63,640 nucleotides of DNA, taken from positions 1 to 63,640 of the forward strand of contig CAZMXI010000005.1 in the NCBI GenBank assembly GCA_964570205.1. The letters are read 5' to 3'. Positions 1 to 8,856 of the stretch are shown here, piece by piece; the stretch's first letter is position 1, and each line of letters starts with the position of its first letter. Made by a program: the position numbers and the translations under genes. Source of the stretch: CAZMXI01 sp964570205 (GTDB lineage Bacteria > Planctomycetota > Phycisphaerae > Tepidisphaerales > Tepidisphaeraceae). A model generated the notes under the pieces. It searched no databases, was not told the DNA's origin, and saw nothing but the letters and a program-made list of their open reading frames with translations.

Positions 1-781
1 CCACCGCGAAACTCTTCGACTGCTCGACAAAACCCGTCCGGTCCTGGATCATCGCCCCCTTCGCCCCCAGCTTCAGCACGATCATCCCAGGCCCGCGAGC
101 CAGCAGCTCCGCCCCGATCTGCTTCGCGTCGGCCCGCTTCGTCCGCCGTAACCGTCCCATGCTCCCCGAACGCATCAATGTCACCGCCTCGCCCTGGTTC
201 GGCGTCAGAATGTCCACCGCAAACAGGGCCGCCGGCAACCCCTTCTCCGGAGCTGGCGCTGGGTCGAGAATCGTAAACACACCCAACTCGCGGCACACCT
301 CGACAGCGTGCCGCGCCACTCCGAACGGAATCTCAAGCTGCATCACCGCGACCGACGCCCGCTTCAGCAACCCTCGGGCGGCGTCAATGTCGCCCCTGGT
401 CAGCTTGTGGTTGGCCCCCGGCGAAACCACGATCGAGTTCTCGCCCTTCCGATCCACCAGGATCAGCGCACACCCGCTGGAGGTCCCCTCCGTCACCGTC
501 ACGTGCCGCGTGTTGACCCGATGCTGCCTGAGACCCGCCAGCAGCCGCATGCCAAAGTCGTCGCCGCCGACCCGGCCAACCAGGTGGACTTCGCCCCCCA
601 GCCTTGCGGCCGCGACGGCCTGGTTGGCGCCCTTGCCACCGGGAATCGTCAGCAGGTCTCCGGCCAGGATCGTCTCGCCCGGGGCGGGCATGTGCCGCAC
701 CCGACAGACCAGGTCCATGTTGATCGATCCAATCACGACGATGGGTCCCTTGCGAACCGGCCCGATCAACGCATGTGACAT
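1..781 (-). CDS. rbsK: Ribokinase (PfkB family), C-terminus beyond window
   Basis: Phosphorylates a sugar, probably ribose, with ATP in the cytoplasm. I translated 260 codons from the ATG at 779-781; the frame stays open to base 1, so the C-terminal part with the catalytic GAGD region lies outside the window. Visible are the N-terminal strand VVIGSINMDLV, the sugar-binding segment PGGKGANQAV and a LTPNQGEA motif typical of ribokinases. The gene starts 3 bp after the recQ stop, so the two are probably co-transcribed. The family is clear; the exact sugar is not. Confidence 0.85.
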   Translation of the reverse strand, partial: MSHALIGPVRKGPIVVIGSINMDLVCRVRHMPAPGETILAGDLLTIPGGKGANQAVAAARLGGEVHLVGRVGGDDFGMRLLAGLRQHRVNTRHVTVTEGTSSGCALILVDRKGENSIVVSPGANHKLTRGDIDAARGLLKRASVAVMQLEIPFGVARHAVEVCRELGVFTILDPAPAPEKGLPAALFAVDILTPNQGEAVTLMRSGSMGRLRRTKRADAKQIGAELLARGPGMIVLKLGAKGAMIQDRTGFVEQSKSFAV

Positions 782-784
782 CGT

Positions 785-2722
785 TCAGCCTTTCTTCGCC
801 AACTTCCCCCACATCGCATCGAGCATCGCCTGCCCGTACAGCCTCGCCTTGTTCGGCCCCATGCCGCGGATGATTTCAAGCCCGGGCAGATCCCTGGGCG
901 CGGCCTGCGCCACGTTCCTCAAGGTGCTGTCGTGGCAGATGCAGTACGGCGGCACCTGCTTCCGCCGTGCCAGCTCCGCGCGGGCAAGCCGCAGCTTCTC
1001 GAACCGCCCTGCCGCCTCGTCATCCCATGCAACGTCATCTGCCGGCGTCAGCGCGACCTTGCGGGCCCGGTCGGCCCGTCGGGGGCGACCGGGACCACCT
1101 CCCCGCGGCAGGAGATCCGCCATGATGGCCGGAGCCTTCTGCTCACCCTTCATCACCGCCACCCCGGCCGGCGTCAGCTCGACCACCGGGCGGAACCTCA
1201 TCCCGTCGGGATCGCGCTGGCGGGCCAGGCCGGCCTCCATCGCGCGGTGCAGCATCGCGATGATGCGTTTGGTCGGATAGACCCGAAGCAGTCCGTGGAT
1301 GCTCAGTTCATCCAGCCGCCACCGCCGGACCTTCTCGTTGTCAACCCCCGCCAGCACCTCCGCGACCAGCCCTACCCCGAACTGCCCGCGCATGCTGAGC
1401 CGCGCGATCCCTGACAGCAGCTTCTTCGTCAACACCACCACATCGGCCGAAACGTCGGCGCCACGCTTGTCGCATTCGGCGATTTCCGTGCGGCAGACAT
1501 CGCAGTGACAGTCCTTCACCGGCGTCTCATCACCGAAGTACTCGAGGATCATCTTCCGCCGGCATTGGTGCGCGCGGGCGTAACGGATCATGATCTCCAG
1601 TTTCGCCCGCGCGTGCTCCCGCAATTCCGCGATCTTCGCCGCATCGGAAACCGGATGCTGCTCATCCTCACCGATGTGCTCGATGAAGTACTCCTGCGTG
1701 TAGCGGTCCTGGTAGCTGAACAGGATGATGCAGCGCGCCGGCTGCCCATCACGGCCCGCCCGACCGGCCTCCTGGTAATACGCCTCCAGCGTGCCGGGGA
1801 TGTTGTAGTGGATCACAAACCGCGTATCGGGCTTGTTGATGCCCATGCCGAACGCATTGGTCGCCACGGCCACCGCGCCGGCCGTCGCCATGAATCGCTC
1901 CTGACTGGCCGATCGGGCATCCTGCTCCATTCCGGCGTGATAGGACACGATGGGTCGGCCCGGGGCGACCGCGCGAAGCACTGACGTCAACTCATCCACG
2001 GCCTTGCGCGTGGCGCAATAGACGATGCCGCTGCCCGGCATTTCGTGCAGCAGCTTCGCCAGTTCGGCGGTCTTGTCGCGGACCCTGTTGATGCCGCGGG
2101 ACTCGTACCTGAGGTTGGGCCGATCGAAACCGGTGATGTAGATCCGCGGCTCGGCCAGCCCAAGCTGGCGAATGATGTCAATCCTTACGTCATCCGTGGC
2201 GGTCGCGGTCAGCGCGATGGTCGGCGGGCCGCCAAGCTGACGGCGGATCTGCGCGAGCCGGGAGTATTCCGGGCGGAAATCATGACCCCATGTGCTCACG
2301 CAATGCGCCTCATCCACAGCGAAGAGCTTCGGCCGGAGCTTCGGAATCATGGATTGGAACGCCGGGGCGAAGAACCGCTCCGGGGCGACGTAAAGGAGCC
2401 CCATGAGGCCTTTCTCCAAGGCGCGCAGCACCTCTCGCTGCCGCTCGGGAGACAGCGAGCTGTTGAGCATGGTCGCCCGCACGCCTTCATCCCGGAGCTT
2501 CTGAACCTGATCGTGCATCAGCGAGATGAGCGGGGAGACGACAATCGTCAGCCCCTTGTGAATCGCGCCCGGAAGCTGATAACAAAGGCTCTTTCCCGCG
2601 CCGGTCGGCATGACGCAGAGCACATCCCGCCCGGCCAGCACATCCTCAATGATCTCCCGCTGCGCGGGGCGGAAATCATCCAGGCCAAAGAGGGTTTGGA
2701 GGTGGTCGCAAAGGTCCCTCAT
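785..2722 (-). CDS. recQ: ATP-dependent DNA helicase RecQ
   Basis: 3'-5' DNA helicase of the RecQ family, acting in recombination and replication-fork repair. The 645-residue protein has the Walker A motif TGAGKS near residue 42, a DEAH box (VDEAHCVSTWGHDFRPEYS), helicase motifs V/VI (GMGINKPD, QEAGRAGRDG), the RQC zinc-binding cysteines (CRRKMILEYFGD, CHCDVC) and a C-terminal HRDC domain ending in GLEIIRGMGPNKA. Length and domain order match full-length bacterial RecQ. It lies 3 bp upstream of the ribokinase gene. Confidence 0.95.
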   Translation of the reverse strand: MRDLCDHLQTLFGLDDFRPAQREIIEDVLAGRDVLCVMPTGAGKSLCYQLPGAIHKGLTIVVSPLISLMHDQVQKLRDEGVRATMLNSSLSPERQREVLRALEKGLMGLLYVAPERFFAPAFQSMIPKLRPKLFAVDEAHCVSTWGHDFRPEYSRLAQIRRQLGGPPTIALTATATDDVRIDIIRQLGLAEPRIYITGFDRPNLRYESRGINRVRDKTAELAKLLHEMPGSGIVYCATRKAVDELTSVLRAVAPGRPIVSYHAGMEQDARSASQERFMATAGAVAVATNAFGMGINKPDTRFVIHYNIPGTLEAYYQEAGRAGRDGQPARCIILFSYQDRYTQEYFIEHIGEDEQHPVSDAAKIAELREHARAKLEIMIRYARAHQCRRKMILEYFGDETPVKDCHCDVCRTEIAECDKRGADVSADVVVLTKKLLSGIARLSMRGQFGVGLVAEVLAGVDNEKVRRWRLDELSIHGLLRVYPTKRIIAMLHRAMEAGLARQRDPDGMRFRPVVELTPAGVAVMKGEQKAPAIMADLLPRGGGPGRPRRADRARKVALTPADDVAWDDEAAGRFEKLRLARAELARRKQVPPYCICHDSTLRNVAQAAPRDLPGLEIIRGMGPNKARLYGQAMLDAMWGKLAKKG

Positions 2723-2776
2723 TGCCGACGATTATAGGGGAAGGCGATCAGCGCCTCCAATCGCACGATCTCACGC

Positions 2777-4174
2777 TTACAGCGGGCTCGGCCGGGTGGA
2801 TGGCAGCGGAAGGCCGGGCGCATCAACGACTCGCCCTGGGCGCTCTTCCCGAAGGATCGACACCAGCGCCAGCGTTGCCAGCCCCAGCGTCATTGCGATC
2901 AGGAAGTAGATGCTATAGCCGCTCCAATGCAGCGGCCCGGTCCGGCCATGAAAGCCAGCAGCCAAGTCCAGGAATACGCCCCAGCCGATCGGCGCCAGCC
3001 CCCACCCCAGGCTCGTGATGACCGTGAAGAGAGCGAAGAAGTGGTTTCGCCCCATGGCCGGCATCGTCGCCATCGACAGGCGCGAGATCGCCACGGAGAA
3101 CCAGATGCTGCCTGCGCCGTTCAGCAGATTCAATGCGGCGACGGTCCAGACCGAAGCGTTAGCCACCCGCCCGGCGATCAACCACCAGCCCGCCAGGACG
3201 ACTACGAAGAGAACGATGCATGCCCGCAAGACCGGTTTGCTGCCAATTCGGTCCATCATCGGACCGACCCATGTCAGGCTCGACACAGCGCCCAGCACCA
3301 GCACCGCCTGCAGATATAGAATTGTGCTGTCGGCGCACTTCGCAACATCGTGCAGATACGCGACGGTGAAGACGCTGAGCCCCCCCACGACAACCACGTA
3401 GACCAGGTGGAAGACGATGATCCGCAGGAACGGGCCATAGAAGAGCATCTGCCGCCACGGCACGCGATGCCCCGATCTCGCGAGCTTCTCCGGCGCGGTG
3501 ACGTCCGGAACGCGCTTTAGAAACAGCAGGCTAACCGCCTGGCCAACGCCGGAAATCAGGAATGTGACCGTGAATTGCCAGGGCCGCGCTTTGCCGCTCA
3601 GCACCAGCGAAGCAAAGGCGATGGCCAGCAGGCATCCGAGCTGTGTGAATATCTGGTCGCGGCACAGGAACCGCCCGCGCAGATCGTCGGGTATGATCTC
3701 GGTGATCCATGGCATCCATGCCCCGGACGTCACGCCACGGATCAGATTGAACGCAAACAGGCACAGAATCGCCAGCCACAACCGCCCCGCCACCGGCAGG
3801 AACGAGAGCAGCGGCACCACCGCCAGGCCGAAGATGAAGAACGTCCGGGTTCCCCAGCCCGCCAGGATGAAGCGGCGATAACCATACCTGGGCAGGAGGT
3901 GGGCGGCCGGGATCTGAAAGACGACCAGCAGCGGCATCAGCGCTGCGATCAGCCCAAGCATCGTCTGCGAGGCATTCAGTGTCTTGGCGAACAGAATGAC
4001 CGGCGAGCCGAGCGCAATGTTCCATGCGATGGCGTTAAAAAGACTGAACCAGTTGATATGGTACGCGCCGGGCGAGTAGGCGTAGCGTCCCCGCAGCATC
4101 GCCGCCAGCCAAGAAGGCTCGACGGCCGATCGAACATCCATCCCACCCGCCAGAAGATCCGCTGTTGGTTTCAT
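2777..4174 (-). CDS. MFS transporter
   Basis: Predicted 12-helix inner-membrane transporter of the major facilitator superfamily, 465 residues; substrate unknown. Hydrophobic segments are spread along the whole length, and the loop between helices 2 and 3 carries a weak MFS motif A (HLLPRYGYRRF). I chose the ATG at 4172-4174 (MKPTADLL). The open frame continues 48 codons upstream, but that extension is Arg/Pro/Ser-rich and does not look like protein. The C-terminus (HWSGYSIYFLIAMTLGLAT) resembles a planctomycete MFS subgroup often found near sugar-metabolism genes. The 281 bp upstream, to 4455, show no gene. Confidence 0.8.
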   Translation of the reverse strand: MKPTADLLAGGMDVRSAVEPSWLAAMLRGRYAYSPGAYHINWFSLFNAIAWNIALGSPVILFAKTLNASQTMLGLIAALMPLLVVFQIPAAHLLPRYGYRRFILAGWGTRTFFIFGLAVVPLLSFLPVAGRLWLAILCLFAFNLIRGVTSGAWMPWITEIIPDDLRGRFLCRDQIFTQLGCLLAIAFASLVLSGKARPWQFTVTFLISGVGQAVSLLFLKRVPDVTAPEKLARSGHRVPWRQMLFYGPFLRIIVFHLVYVVVVGGLSVFTVAYLHDVAKCADSTILYLQAVLVLGAVSSLTWVGPMMDRIGSKPVLRACIVLFVVVLAGWWLIAGRVANASVWTVAALNLLNGAGSIWFSVAISRLSMATMPAMGRNHFFALFTVITSLGWGLAPIGWGVFLDLAAGFHGRTGPLHWSGYSIYFLIAMTLGLATLALVSILREERPGRVVDAPGLPLPSTRPSPL

Positions 4175-4455
4175 CTGTACAACAAAGCCCTGAGACAGCC
4201 GAACTGGTCTCGTTGGACCATAGCATAGCAGCCGCGAGGTCCGCGGGCACGCTCCGGACGCGCCATCATCCGCGAGGCGAAGGCGCCGCACGCAAGCGGA
4301 CGGCGCGGCAGGCGCCATCCCGCATGGGCGTCATGCGAGTCTGCCTGTCCTGGGCGGAGTCGCAGCGGGATGCGCAAATCAGAGCGGTGAGAAGTGATAG
4401 CCCAACTCGGTGTGCGGTCATGCTCGTAGTGCACCCCCGTGCGCGGATGCGTTGT

Positions 4456-5004
4456 TCACACCGGTTTGGACGACACTGTTTGAACGGTGGGAGCGGGACC
4501 GCCCGCGCCGGCAGGAACGGGCTTGCGATCTGCAGGTTTGTAGATCAGCACCAAGGCCGCCCCCAACGCCGCCAGCACCAGACCGACATAGAACATCGGT
4601 TCGGGGGCGGTTGCGGGCCTGTCCCAGACCATTGAGACCAGCACGTTGACGATCGGCGCTCCGGCGAAGACCAAAGGCGCTACATATAGCGGCTTGCCCC
4701 CGAATTTCATGGCGAAGATCACACCCAGCGCTCCCAAAGCGCCAAGAATGCCGGCAAGGGTGGACATGGTGGTGCCCGAGAACGTGAAACCCGTGTCGCC
4801 TGGTTCTCGATGAGTTGCCAGCCACACGCCCGGAATCACGACCGCCATGATGAAGTACGCCAAGCCTACGAAGAGGAACGCCCGCATGGAGGCATTGGGG
4901 TTGGTTTTGCCGCCGAATCCCAATTGGCCATGGTGAATTGCGGGCACATAAGCACCCCAAGAGAGGGCAGCCATGACCACGAAGACAAACCATTGGTATT
5001 TCAT
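4456..5004 (-). CDS. Small DMT/EamA-like membrane protein
   Basis: Predicted integral membrane protein of 182 residues with about five transmembrane segments (WFVFVVMAALSWGAYVP, AFLFVGLAYFIMAVVI, STLAGILGALGALGVIFAM, PLYVAPLVFAGAPIVNVLV, MFYVGLVLAALGAALVLIY) and a Pro/Ala-rich tail. The pattern recalls half of a drug/metabolite-transporter protein, but it is too short for a complete ten-helix member. I chose the ATG at 5002-5004 because the first helix follows directly; 15 further upstream codons are open but polar. A minus-strand promoter-like pair lies at 5081-5110. Function unknown. Confidence 0.6.
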   Translation of the reverse strand: MKYQWFVFVVMAALSWGAYVPAIHHGQLGFGGKTNPNASMRAFLFVGLAYFIMAVVIPGVWLATHREPGDTGFTFSGTTMSTLAGILGALGALGVIFAMKFGGKPLYVAPLVFAGAPIVNVLVSMVWDRPATAPEPMFYVGLVLAALGAALVLIYKPADRKPVPAGAGGPAPTVQTVSSKPV

Positions 5005-5070
5005 AAGTCGTGTGGCACGGGCAACCTGCCCGGGTGGCGCGGACATCATGCCCGCGAAATCCGTACTAAT

Positions 5071-5099
5071 TTGATTCCATTTTATAGGCGGCCTACTCT
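5071..5099 (+). promoter_or_regulatory. Putative promoter of the aromatic-acid operon
   Basis: On the plus strand, TTGATT (5071-5076) and TACTCT (5094-5099) are 17 bp apart, about 75 bp before the first gene of the operon at 5177. It overlaps the divergent minus-strand promoter, so the two may compete or share control. The -10 box is weak. Confidence 0.35.
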
Positions 5100-5110
5100 T
5101 ACTTCAGCAA
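5081..5110 (-). promoter_or_regulatory. Putative sigma70-type promoter for the 4456-5004 gene
   Basis: On the minus strand, TTGCTG (5105-5110) and TATAAA (5081-5086) are separated by 18 bp. The -10 box matches the consensus well and the -35 box partly. The predicted start is about 70 bp before the ATG at 5004. Prediction from sequence only. Confidence 0.45.
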
Positions 5111-5176
5111 GGATCGGGTGATTATTCCGAGGGGATTGGTCCCTCTTCGTGGCGGTTTCGCCAAGGCGGGCAGGCA

Positions 5177-6490
5177 ATGATGAATGCACGCTATTGCATT
5201 GCGGAGGAAGAAACGCTCGATCGGGCCGAGCTGATGAGCCTACAGCGAACAAGGCTGGGGCGGCTGCTTGAAGTGGTTTTGGATTCTAACTCATTCTATA
5301 AAAAAAAGTTGCAAGGAATCCGTTTCAACGCGGCGACCGATCCGCTAGGCAAGCTGCCGCTGACCCAACGGGCCGAGTTGGAGCAGGATCAGCAGGAGCA
5401 TCCCCTTTACGGATCGAATCTCACTTTCCCGCTGCAACGGTATTGTCGGTTTCACCAGACTTCGGGCTCGTCCGGGCGGCCATTGCGCTGGCTGGACACG
5501 GCCGAGAGTTGGAACTGGATCAAAAGATGTTGGGGGATCATCTACGCGGGCATGGGCGTCACGCCAGAGGACCGATTTCTGTTTCCGTTCTCGTTTGGGC
5601 CATTCCTGGGGTTCTGGGCGGCATTTGACAGCGCGGTATCCCAAGGAAGCCTGTGCCTGCCGGCCGGCGGATTGAGCACCAGCGCCCGCCTGCGGATGAT
5701 TCTGGACAATCAGATCACAATTATCGGCTGCACACCGACTTATGCTCTTCGAATGGCTGAGGTTGCGGCTGAGGAAGGCATCGATATTTCACGGTCCGCA
5801 GTGCGAGCGCTGGTGGTGGCCGGAGAGCCCGGCGGGAACATCCCGAGCACGCGCAAGAAGATCGAGCAGGCGTTTAACGCGCGGGTGTTCGACCACACAG
5901 GGATGACCGAAATCGGATCGCTCGGGTTCGAATGCCAGCACAAACCAGGGGGTGTCCACCTGATCGAATCCGAGTGCATTGCGGAAGTGATTGATCCGAA
6001 GACGCTGGAACTCGTGGACGAGGGCGAATGCGGGGAACTGGTGATCACGAATCTCGGGCGAATCGGGAGCCCTGTGATCCGGTATCGCACAGGAGATCAG
6101 GTTCGCGTGACGCGAGGCCGTTGCACCTGCGGGCGGAGCTATGCCCGGCTAGAGGGGGGCATTCTGGGGCGTGTTGACGACATGTTCATCGTTCGGGGCA
6201 ACAACGTGTTCCCATCGGCCTTAGAGTCGGTCATCCGGCGGTTCCCGGAGATAGCGGAATTCCGAATCGCCGTGCGACAGGATTCGACGCTGACGAAGGT
6301 GGAGATCGACATCGAGCCCACGGCCGCAGGGCTGCGTCATGCCGATCTGCCGCAGCATGTGACGCGGGCGATCCAAGAGAGCTTTTCGTTCCGGCCTGCG
6401 GTTCGGATTGTGGCGCCCGGGACGCTGCCGCGGTTTGAGATGAAGGCCCGGCGTTTTTCTCGGGCCAACGCGGTACCAGCCAATGCCTAA
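5177..6490 (+). CDS. PaaK-type acyl/aryl-CoA ligase (AMP-forming)
   Basis: Adenylate-forming enzyme of the phenylacetate-CoA ligase family, predicted to activate a carboxylic acid with ATP and join it to CoA. The 437 residues show the ATP P-loop TSGSSGRP (about residue 96), GMTEIG, the YRTGD motif, a zinc-type cysteine pair (CTCGRS), the hinge GRVDDMFIVRG and the C-terminal catalytic lysine in FEMKARRF. The length is normal for PaaK. It is the first gene of a plus-strand operon ending at 17753. The chorismate-lyase-like and 4HBT-type genes downstream suggest an aromatic substrate such as a hydroxybenzoate, which is inference. Confidence 0.85.
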   Translation: MMNARYCIAEEETLDRAELMSLQRTRLGRLLEVVLDSNSFYKKKLQGIRFNAATDPLGKLPLTQRAELEQDQQEHPLYGSNLTFPLQRYCRFHQTSGSSGRPLRWLDTAESWNWIKRCWGIIYAGMGVTPEDRFLFPFSFGPFLGFWAAFDSAVSQGSLCLPAGGLSTSARLRMILDNQITIIGCTPTYALRMAEVAAEEGIDISRSAVRALVVAGEPGGNIPSTRKKIEQAFNARVFDHTGMTEIGSLGFECQHKPGGVHLIESECIAEVIDPKTLELVDEGECGELVITNLGRIGSPVIRYRTGDQVRVTRGRCTCGRSYARLEGGILGRVDDMFIVRGNNVFPSALESVIRRFPEIAEFRIAVRQDSTLTKVEIDIEPTAAGLRHADLPQHVTRAIQESFSFRPAVRIVAPGTLPRFEMKARRFSRANAVPANA

Positions 6491-6506
6491 CTTGCGAGTG
6501 AGTCTC

Positions 6507-8813
6507 ATGAGCAGAAGCCATGTCGTTGTTTGGGTGTGTTCAATCGTTCTTCTGGCAGGCAGCGCCTCGGCCGGTGATTGGCACCAATGGCGCGGTCCGG
6601 AGCAGACGGGCGTGTCGCCGGAGAAGGGGCTGCCGGAGAGCTGGTCGGCGGAGGGGGAGAACCTGCTGTGGACGAACAAGGTCGGCGGGATGTCATCGCC
6701 GATCGTCATGAACGGGCGGGTGTACACGATCACCCGCGTGGGCGAGCAGACAGCGCCGGGGACTCTGGTGGCCGGTCCGAAGACCCAGGAAGCGGTAGTT
6801 TGTGTTGATGCGGCCACAGGCAATACGGTCTGGGAGTACCGCGAGAACATCACCCAGAGCGAGGTGCCGTTTCACCGGTTGGGGTGGTCGAACGTGGTGG
6901 GCGATCCGGCGACGGGCAGGGTCTATGCGCTGCTGGTTCATTGCTCGATGGTGTGCCTGGACGGCGACACGGGCAAGCTGGTCTGGAAGCGGCAGATGAC
7001 CGAGGAATTCGGGATGATATCGACGTTCGGCGGCCGGACGCCGTCGCCGGCGCTGGATGAAGACCAGGTGATCGTTGCTGGTGTGGCGTTTGGATGGGGC
7101 GACAACGCCCAGGGCCAGCACCGCCTGTTCGCGCTGGACAAGAACACCGGCGAACTGAACTGGACGGGCGGCACAGGCGGCCGGCCTGTCGATGCGCCAT
7201 ACAACACGCCAGTGGTGGCGGTGATCGCGGGTCAGCGTCTGGCGATCTTCGCGGCCGGCGACGGCGGCGTCCACGCATTCAAGGTTCGCACCGGCGAAAG
7301 GGTATGGTCGCACCAGGTCAGCAAGCGAGGTTTGAACGCTTCGGTGGTGGTGGCTGGCGCGCGCGTCTATGCCTGTCACAGCGAAGAGAACCCAGAGGGA
7401 TCGACGATGGGCGCTGTCGTGTGCATCGATGCTGCTGATGGAACCTCGAAAGAGCTCTGGCGACGTGATGGCATCGAGGCCGGTTTCGCCTCACCTACCA
7501 TCGTGGATGGGCGGCTGTATGTCATCGACAACAAGGCCAGCGTCTTCGCGCTGGATGCGATGACCGGGAGGCAGTACTGGCGAAAGAGCGCTGGGACGAT
7601 CGGCAAGGCGTCGCTGGTGTGGGCGGATGGCAAGCTTTACATCGGCGAGGCCAACGGCCGATTCGTGATCCTCAAGCCGGGCGAAAAGAAGGCGGACATT
7701 CTGAGCAAGGTGGACCTGCCGGACAAGATGGGGCGTGAGTACTCGATCTTCGGGTCGGTGGCGATCAGCAACGGCCGGATATTTCTCCAGACCGCCAACA
7801 ACATGTACTGCATCGGCAAGGAAACTACCCAGGCAGCATCGGATCCGATTGCCGCGAGGGCGGAGGAAGAGTCGATTGATCCGGCGAATCCGCCCAGGGC
7901 GAGCTTCATTCAGGTCAGGCCGGCGGACATTGTCCTTCGGCCGGGGCGGACGGCGCGCTTCACCGCATGGGCGTTTGACGCGCAGGGCAGGGCGCTGGGG
8001 CAGGTGAATCCGCAGTGGTCGATCGATCAGGTGAGCATACCGGCGCCGCCGAGCGCGGCGGCCGGCACACCGCCGACCAAGGCTGGGAACCTCAAGGGCG
8101 ACATCAGCGAAGCCGGGGTTTTCACGGCCAGTTCGGCAGGCCACCAGGGCGGCGCTGTCGTGGCATCGGTGAACGGCATAACGGGGCAGGCGCGAGTGCG
8201 CGTGCTGCCGGCGCAGCCGTGGAAGTTCGATTTTGAGCAGGCCGCGATCGGCCGGCCGCCGCTGACCTGGCTGGGGGCGGGCGGCAAGTTCGCGGTACAT
8301 GATGACAACGGCAACAAGGTTCTGGCGAAGCTCAATGATCTCGACCTGTACTACCGGGCGCGGACGAACTTTGGCGCGGAATACATGACCAACTACACCC
8401 TTCAGGCCGACGTGAAGGTGGGGTCGAATGTGGTCAGCGGTGAGCGTCACATGCCCGATCCGGGCATCATCAACAGCCGTTACGTGCTGGTGCTGCTGGG
8501 GAACCACCAGCGGCTTCAGATTCACGCCTGGCCGTCAGCACTGCCCGAAAGCCTGAACCGGACGATCGATTACAAGTGGGAACCGGGCGTCTGGTACACG
8601 ATGAAGCTGCGCGTGGAGCAGGCGGCAGACAAGGCGGTCGTCAGAGGCAAAGTCTGGGCCAAGGGTCAGGCCGAGCCCGAGGCGTGGACCGTGGAGTTAG
8701 AGGATCCGCTGCCCAACCGCAACGGCAATCCCGGGCTGTTCGGTCACTCGCTGGTGACGCCTTACAAGAGCGCAATCTACTACGACAACATCGAAGTCAC
8801 GGAGAACAAGTGA
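6507..8813 (+). CDS. Secreted PQQ-like beta-propeller with Ig-like and LamG-like C-terminus
   Basis: Predicted exported protein of 768 residues. A signal peptide (MSRSHVVVWVCSIVLLAGSASA) is followed by a WHQWRGP start typical of this family. About seven propeller blades with repeats such as VVCVDAATGNTVWEY and LFALDKNTGELNW run to about residue 445. An Ig-like (Big2-type) segment covers about 455-555, and a concanavalin/LamG-like domain runs from about 560 to the end. PQQ binding is not implied. I chose the start at 6507, 16 bp after the ligase stop, because it places the signal peptide at the N-terminus. Why it sits inside a biosynthetic operon is unclear. Confidence 0.8.
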   Translation: MSRSHVVVWVCSIVLLAGSASAGDWHQWRGPEQTGVSPEKGLPESWSAEGENLLWTNKVGGMSSPIVMNGRVYTITRVGEQTAPGTLVAGPKTQEAVVCVDAATGNTVWEYRENITQSEVPFHRLGWSNVVGDPATGRVYALLVHCSMVCLDGDTGKLVWKRQMTEEFGMISTFGGRTPSPALDEDQVIVAGVAFGWGDNAQGQHRLFALDKNTGELNWTGGTGGRPVDAPYNTPVVAVIAGQRLAIFAAGDGGVHAFKVRTGERVWSHQVSKRGLNASVVVAGARVYACHSEENPEGSTMGAVVCIDAADGTSKELWRRDGIEAGFASPTIVDGRLYVIDNKASVFALDAMTGRQYWRKSAGTIGKASLVWADGKLYIGEANGRFVILKPGEKKADILSKVDLPDKMGREYSIFGSVAISNGRIFLQTANNMYCIGKETTQAASDPIAARAEEESIDPANPPRASFIQVRPADIVLRPGRTARFTAWAFDAQGRALGQVNPQWSIDQVSIPAPPSAAAGTPPTKAGNLKGDISEAGVFTASSAGHQGGAVVASVNGITGQARVRVLPAQPWKFDFEQAAIGRPPLTWLGAGGKFAVHDDNGNKVLAKLNDLDLYYRARTNFGAEYMTNYTLQADVKVGSNVVSGERHMPDPGIINSRYVLVLLGNHQRLQIHAWPSALPESLNRTIDYKWEPGVWYTMKLRVEQAADKAVVRGKVWAKGQAEPEAWTVELEDPLPNRNGNPGLFGHSLVTPYKSAIYYDNIEVTENK

Positions 8814-8856
8814 GCGCGGGCCAAGCCCGCCGGAACACCTGAACAAGAGAAGACGC

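Noticed and set aside
159..1280. Long open frames antisense to ribokinase and recQ
   Set aside because: High GC produces long shadow frames; these are Arg/Pro/Ser-rich and show no motifs, unlike the opposite strand.
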